DNA of 22,446 bases from UBA4416 sp044340865 (GTDB lineage Bacteria; Bacteroidota; Bacteroidia; B-17B0; Aurantibacillaceae), in assembly GCA_044340865.1 (NCBI GenBank), contig JBIISW010000022.1, positions 1 through 22,446 on the forward strand, read 5' to 3'. Below the pieces are notes generated by a model, which was not told the origin of the DNA, ran no database searches, and saw nothing but the letters and a program-made list of their open reading frames with translations. Position 1 is the first letter of the stretch. Every line of letters starts with the position of its first letter. Shown here piece by piece: positions 21,148 through 22,446 of this stretch. The position numbers were made by a program, and so were the translations under genes.

Positions 21148-22446
21148 ATGAAAAAATTAGCAAAAATCTCTTCAATCATTTTACTTCTTGTATCTTCAAT
21201 TAGTGTAAATGCTCAAGTTGTTCTATTTTCAGAAAATTTTGACGGAGTTGCTGCGCCTTCATTACCAGCAAGTACTCAATTAATTGCAGGAACTGACGAT
21301 TTTATTGAAACAACTTCATTTTATTCTTGTACTGTTCCAGGATCATCTGCATCAAATATGCTTTATTCCAATGTTATTGGTTCGCCAGGTATAACCCAAG
21401 GATTTTATTTTGGACCATTAAATGCCTCAGTTTTTACAAATTTAAAAGTTTATTGGAATGGCTTTAGGCAGCCAAATTCTCCAACATTGAGCTTATCCTT
21501 TAGCACAGATGGTTTAGTTTATACTAATGTTCCATATACTGACGTAACAAATGATGTTATATGGTATTCTTTAAACCCAGTATTTTTACCCGCAGCTTCT
21601 TTTACCTGCCCAACTTTATACATTAAATTGGAATATGATTGTGCAACAGGTGTTGAAACTTTTGGAATAGACGATTTTGTGGTAGAAGGTGATCAAAATT
21701 CGAACTATTATTGGAAAGGCTTTGGAGATTTAGACGTATTAAGCTCATGGGGCAAAAATACAAATGGTACGGGTGCTACGCCTCCAGATTTTTTAGGTCC
21801 AAATAAAACCTTTAATATTATAAATGGCACTTCTGCAACGATTGGTGGTGATTGGACCTTAGGTACAGCCGTTAATGTGATTGTTGGTGATACTGCCGCA
21901 GGGCCAAGTGTTAATTTCACAATTCCACCAACCTTTTCTATTTCTATTAATTCGGCTAGTAGTTCTTCATTGATAGTTGCTAATAATGCAACTTTAACAT
22001 TACAAAATCCGGTTATGCCTTCATCTACAGATTTAGTCTTAAAAACAGGATCTACGGTTGATTATAACCAATCTTCATTGGTCAACGTTATTCAAAAAAC
22101 GCATTACAATTTAACTGTTTCAGGTACATCACCAAAGAAACAACCTTTGTTTGGTGGATTTACTGTTAATGGTATTTTGAATCTTAATGGAACAGACTTT
22201 GAAACTACACCAGGTTGGACGTTAAGACTAAACGGAACGATTGCTGGTTCTGGAGCTATTGTAACTGCAACAAATTCTCCTATTACAATTGGAGGAACTG
22301 GGCCTTTAGGAATCATTACCTTTACATCGGCTTCTCTTCCAATTTCTTGTGGAAATTTATTTATAACTAGAACAGTCTCAGGTTCTTTGACTTTAGGATC
22401 TGATTTAGAAGTAAATGGTATTTTTCAGCAAACCAACGGTAGTGTC
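21148..22446 (+). CDS. Large secreted beta-rich surface protein, N-terminal part (3' end outside window)
   Basis: The frame is open from ATG 21148 to the last base: 433 codons without a stop. Residues 1-23 are a signal peptide (MKKLAKISSIILLLVSSISVNAQ). Residues about 27-185 look like a jelly-roll carbohydrate- or cell-surface-binding domain: it opens with LFSENFDG and closes with GIDDFVVEG, as in 'choice-of-anchor J'-type domains. After it, YYWKGFGDLDVLSSWG starts a region common in Bacteroidota exported proteins, followed by beta-strand units of low complexity (T, S, N, G, with recurring NGIL/NGIF and LxLxG). Such proteins usually end in a type IX secretion sorting domain, which would lie beyond the window. 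The role, adhesin or matrix protein, is inferred. Confidence 0.78.
   Translation, partial: MKKLAKISSIILLLVSSISVNAQVVLFSENFDGVAAPSLPASTQLIAGTDDFIETTSFYSCTVPGSSASNMLYSNVIGSPGITQGFYFGPLNASVFTNLKVYWNGFRQPNSPTLSLSFSTDGLVYTNVPYTDVTNDVIWYSLNPVFLPAASFTCPTLYIKLEYDCATGVETFGIDDFVVEGDQNSNYYWKGFGDLDVLSSWGKNTNGTGATPPDFLGPNKTFNIINGTSATIGGDWTLGTAVNVIVGDTAAGPSVNFTIPPTFSISINSASSSSLIVANNATLTLQNPVMPSSTDLVLKTGSTVDYNQSSLVNVIQKTHYNLTVSGTSPKKQPLFGGFTVNGILNLNGTDFETTPGWTLRLNGTIAGSGAIVTATNSPITIGGTGPLGIITFTSASLPISCGNLFITRTVSGSLTLGSDLEVNGIFQQTNGSV

Noticed and set aside
21708..22316. Two minus-strand reading frames rich in P and V (21708-21920 and 22104-22316)
   Set aside because: They are mirror frames of the secreted protein's beta repeats; the plus frame is open across the whole region with a signal peptide.

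Overview
The window is chromosomal DNA from a member of the phylum Bacteroidota, probably a free-living low-GC lineage. Evidence: strongly AT-rich sequence; genes without Shine-Dalgarno sites; several promoters of the Bacteroidota type (TTG or TTTG, about 19 bases, then TAnnTTTG); a serine-palmitoyltransferase-type enzyme; small SxxC lipoproteins; and a large secreted protein of the sort exported by type IX secretion. I see no rRNA, tRNA, insertion sequence, prophage or CRISPR array. The genus cannot be fixed from sequence reading alone.

Layout. 1-1822 (+): end of anhydro-N-acetylmuramate kinase (anmK), a fluoride channel (crcB/fluC) and an arginase. 1856-3502 (-): an ABC half-exporter. 3704-7564 (+): an envelope cluster of Mpl ligase, a Wza-like polysaccharide export lipoprotein, RmlC and a membrane-anchored lytic transglycosylase. 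7561-9643 (-): a small membrane protein, uracil phosphoribosyltransferase and an EamA transporter. 9686-10456 (+): a metal/cobalamin-receptor-like protein without a signal peptide. 10451-13494 (-): a POT peptide transporter, a small exported protein, and a MauE-like/thioredoxin fusion. 13522-14770: a tandem array of three small cysteine-rich lipoproteins, each with its own terminator; the middle copy has ATA where its sisters have ATG. 14839-16560 (-): miaE, a MarR regulator and a YceI protein. 16762-20998 (+): serine palmitoyltransferase-like enzyme, branched-chain aminotransferase, purS and metK. 21148-end (+): a large secreted beta-rich protein cut by the window edge.

How genes fit together. 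AnmK, Mpl and the lytic transglycosylase form a peptidoglycan turnover and recycling theme. Wza-like and RmlC point to surface polysaccharide. The yceI promoter carries two 12-bp perfect palindromes that fill the gap between its -33 and -7 boxes, a convincing operator pair that the neighbouring MarR protein could bind. The most unusual region is the triplicated lipoprotein locus: near-identical signal peptides and leaders, strongly diverged mature parts with a conserved cysteine skeleton, co-evolving terminators, and a lost or non-standard start codon in the middle copy.
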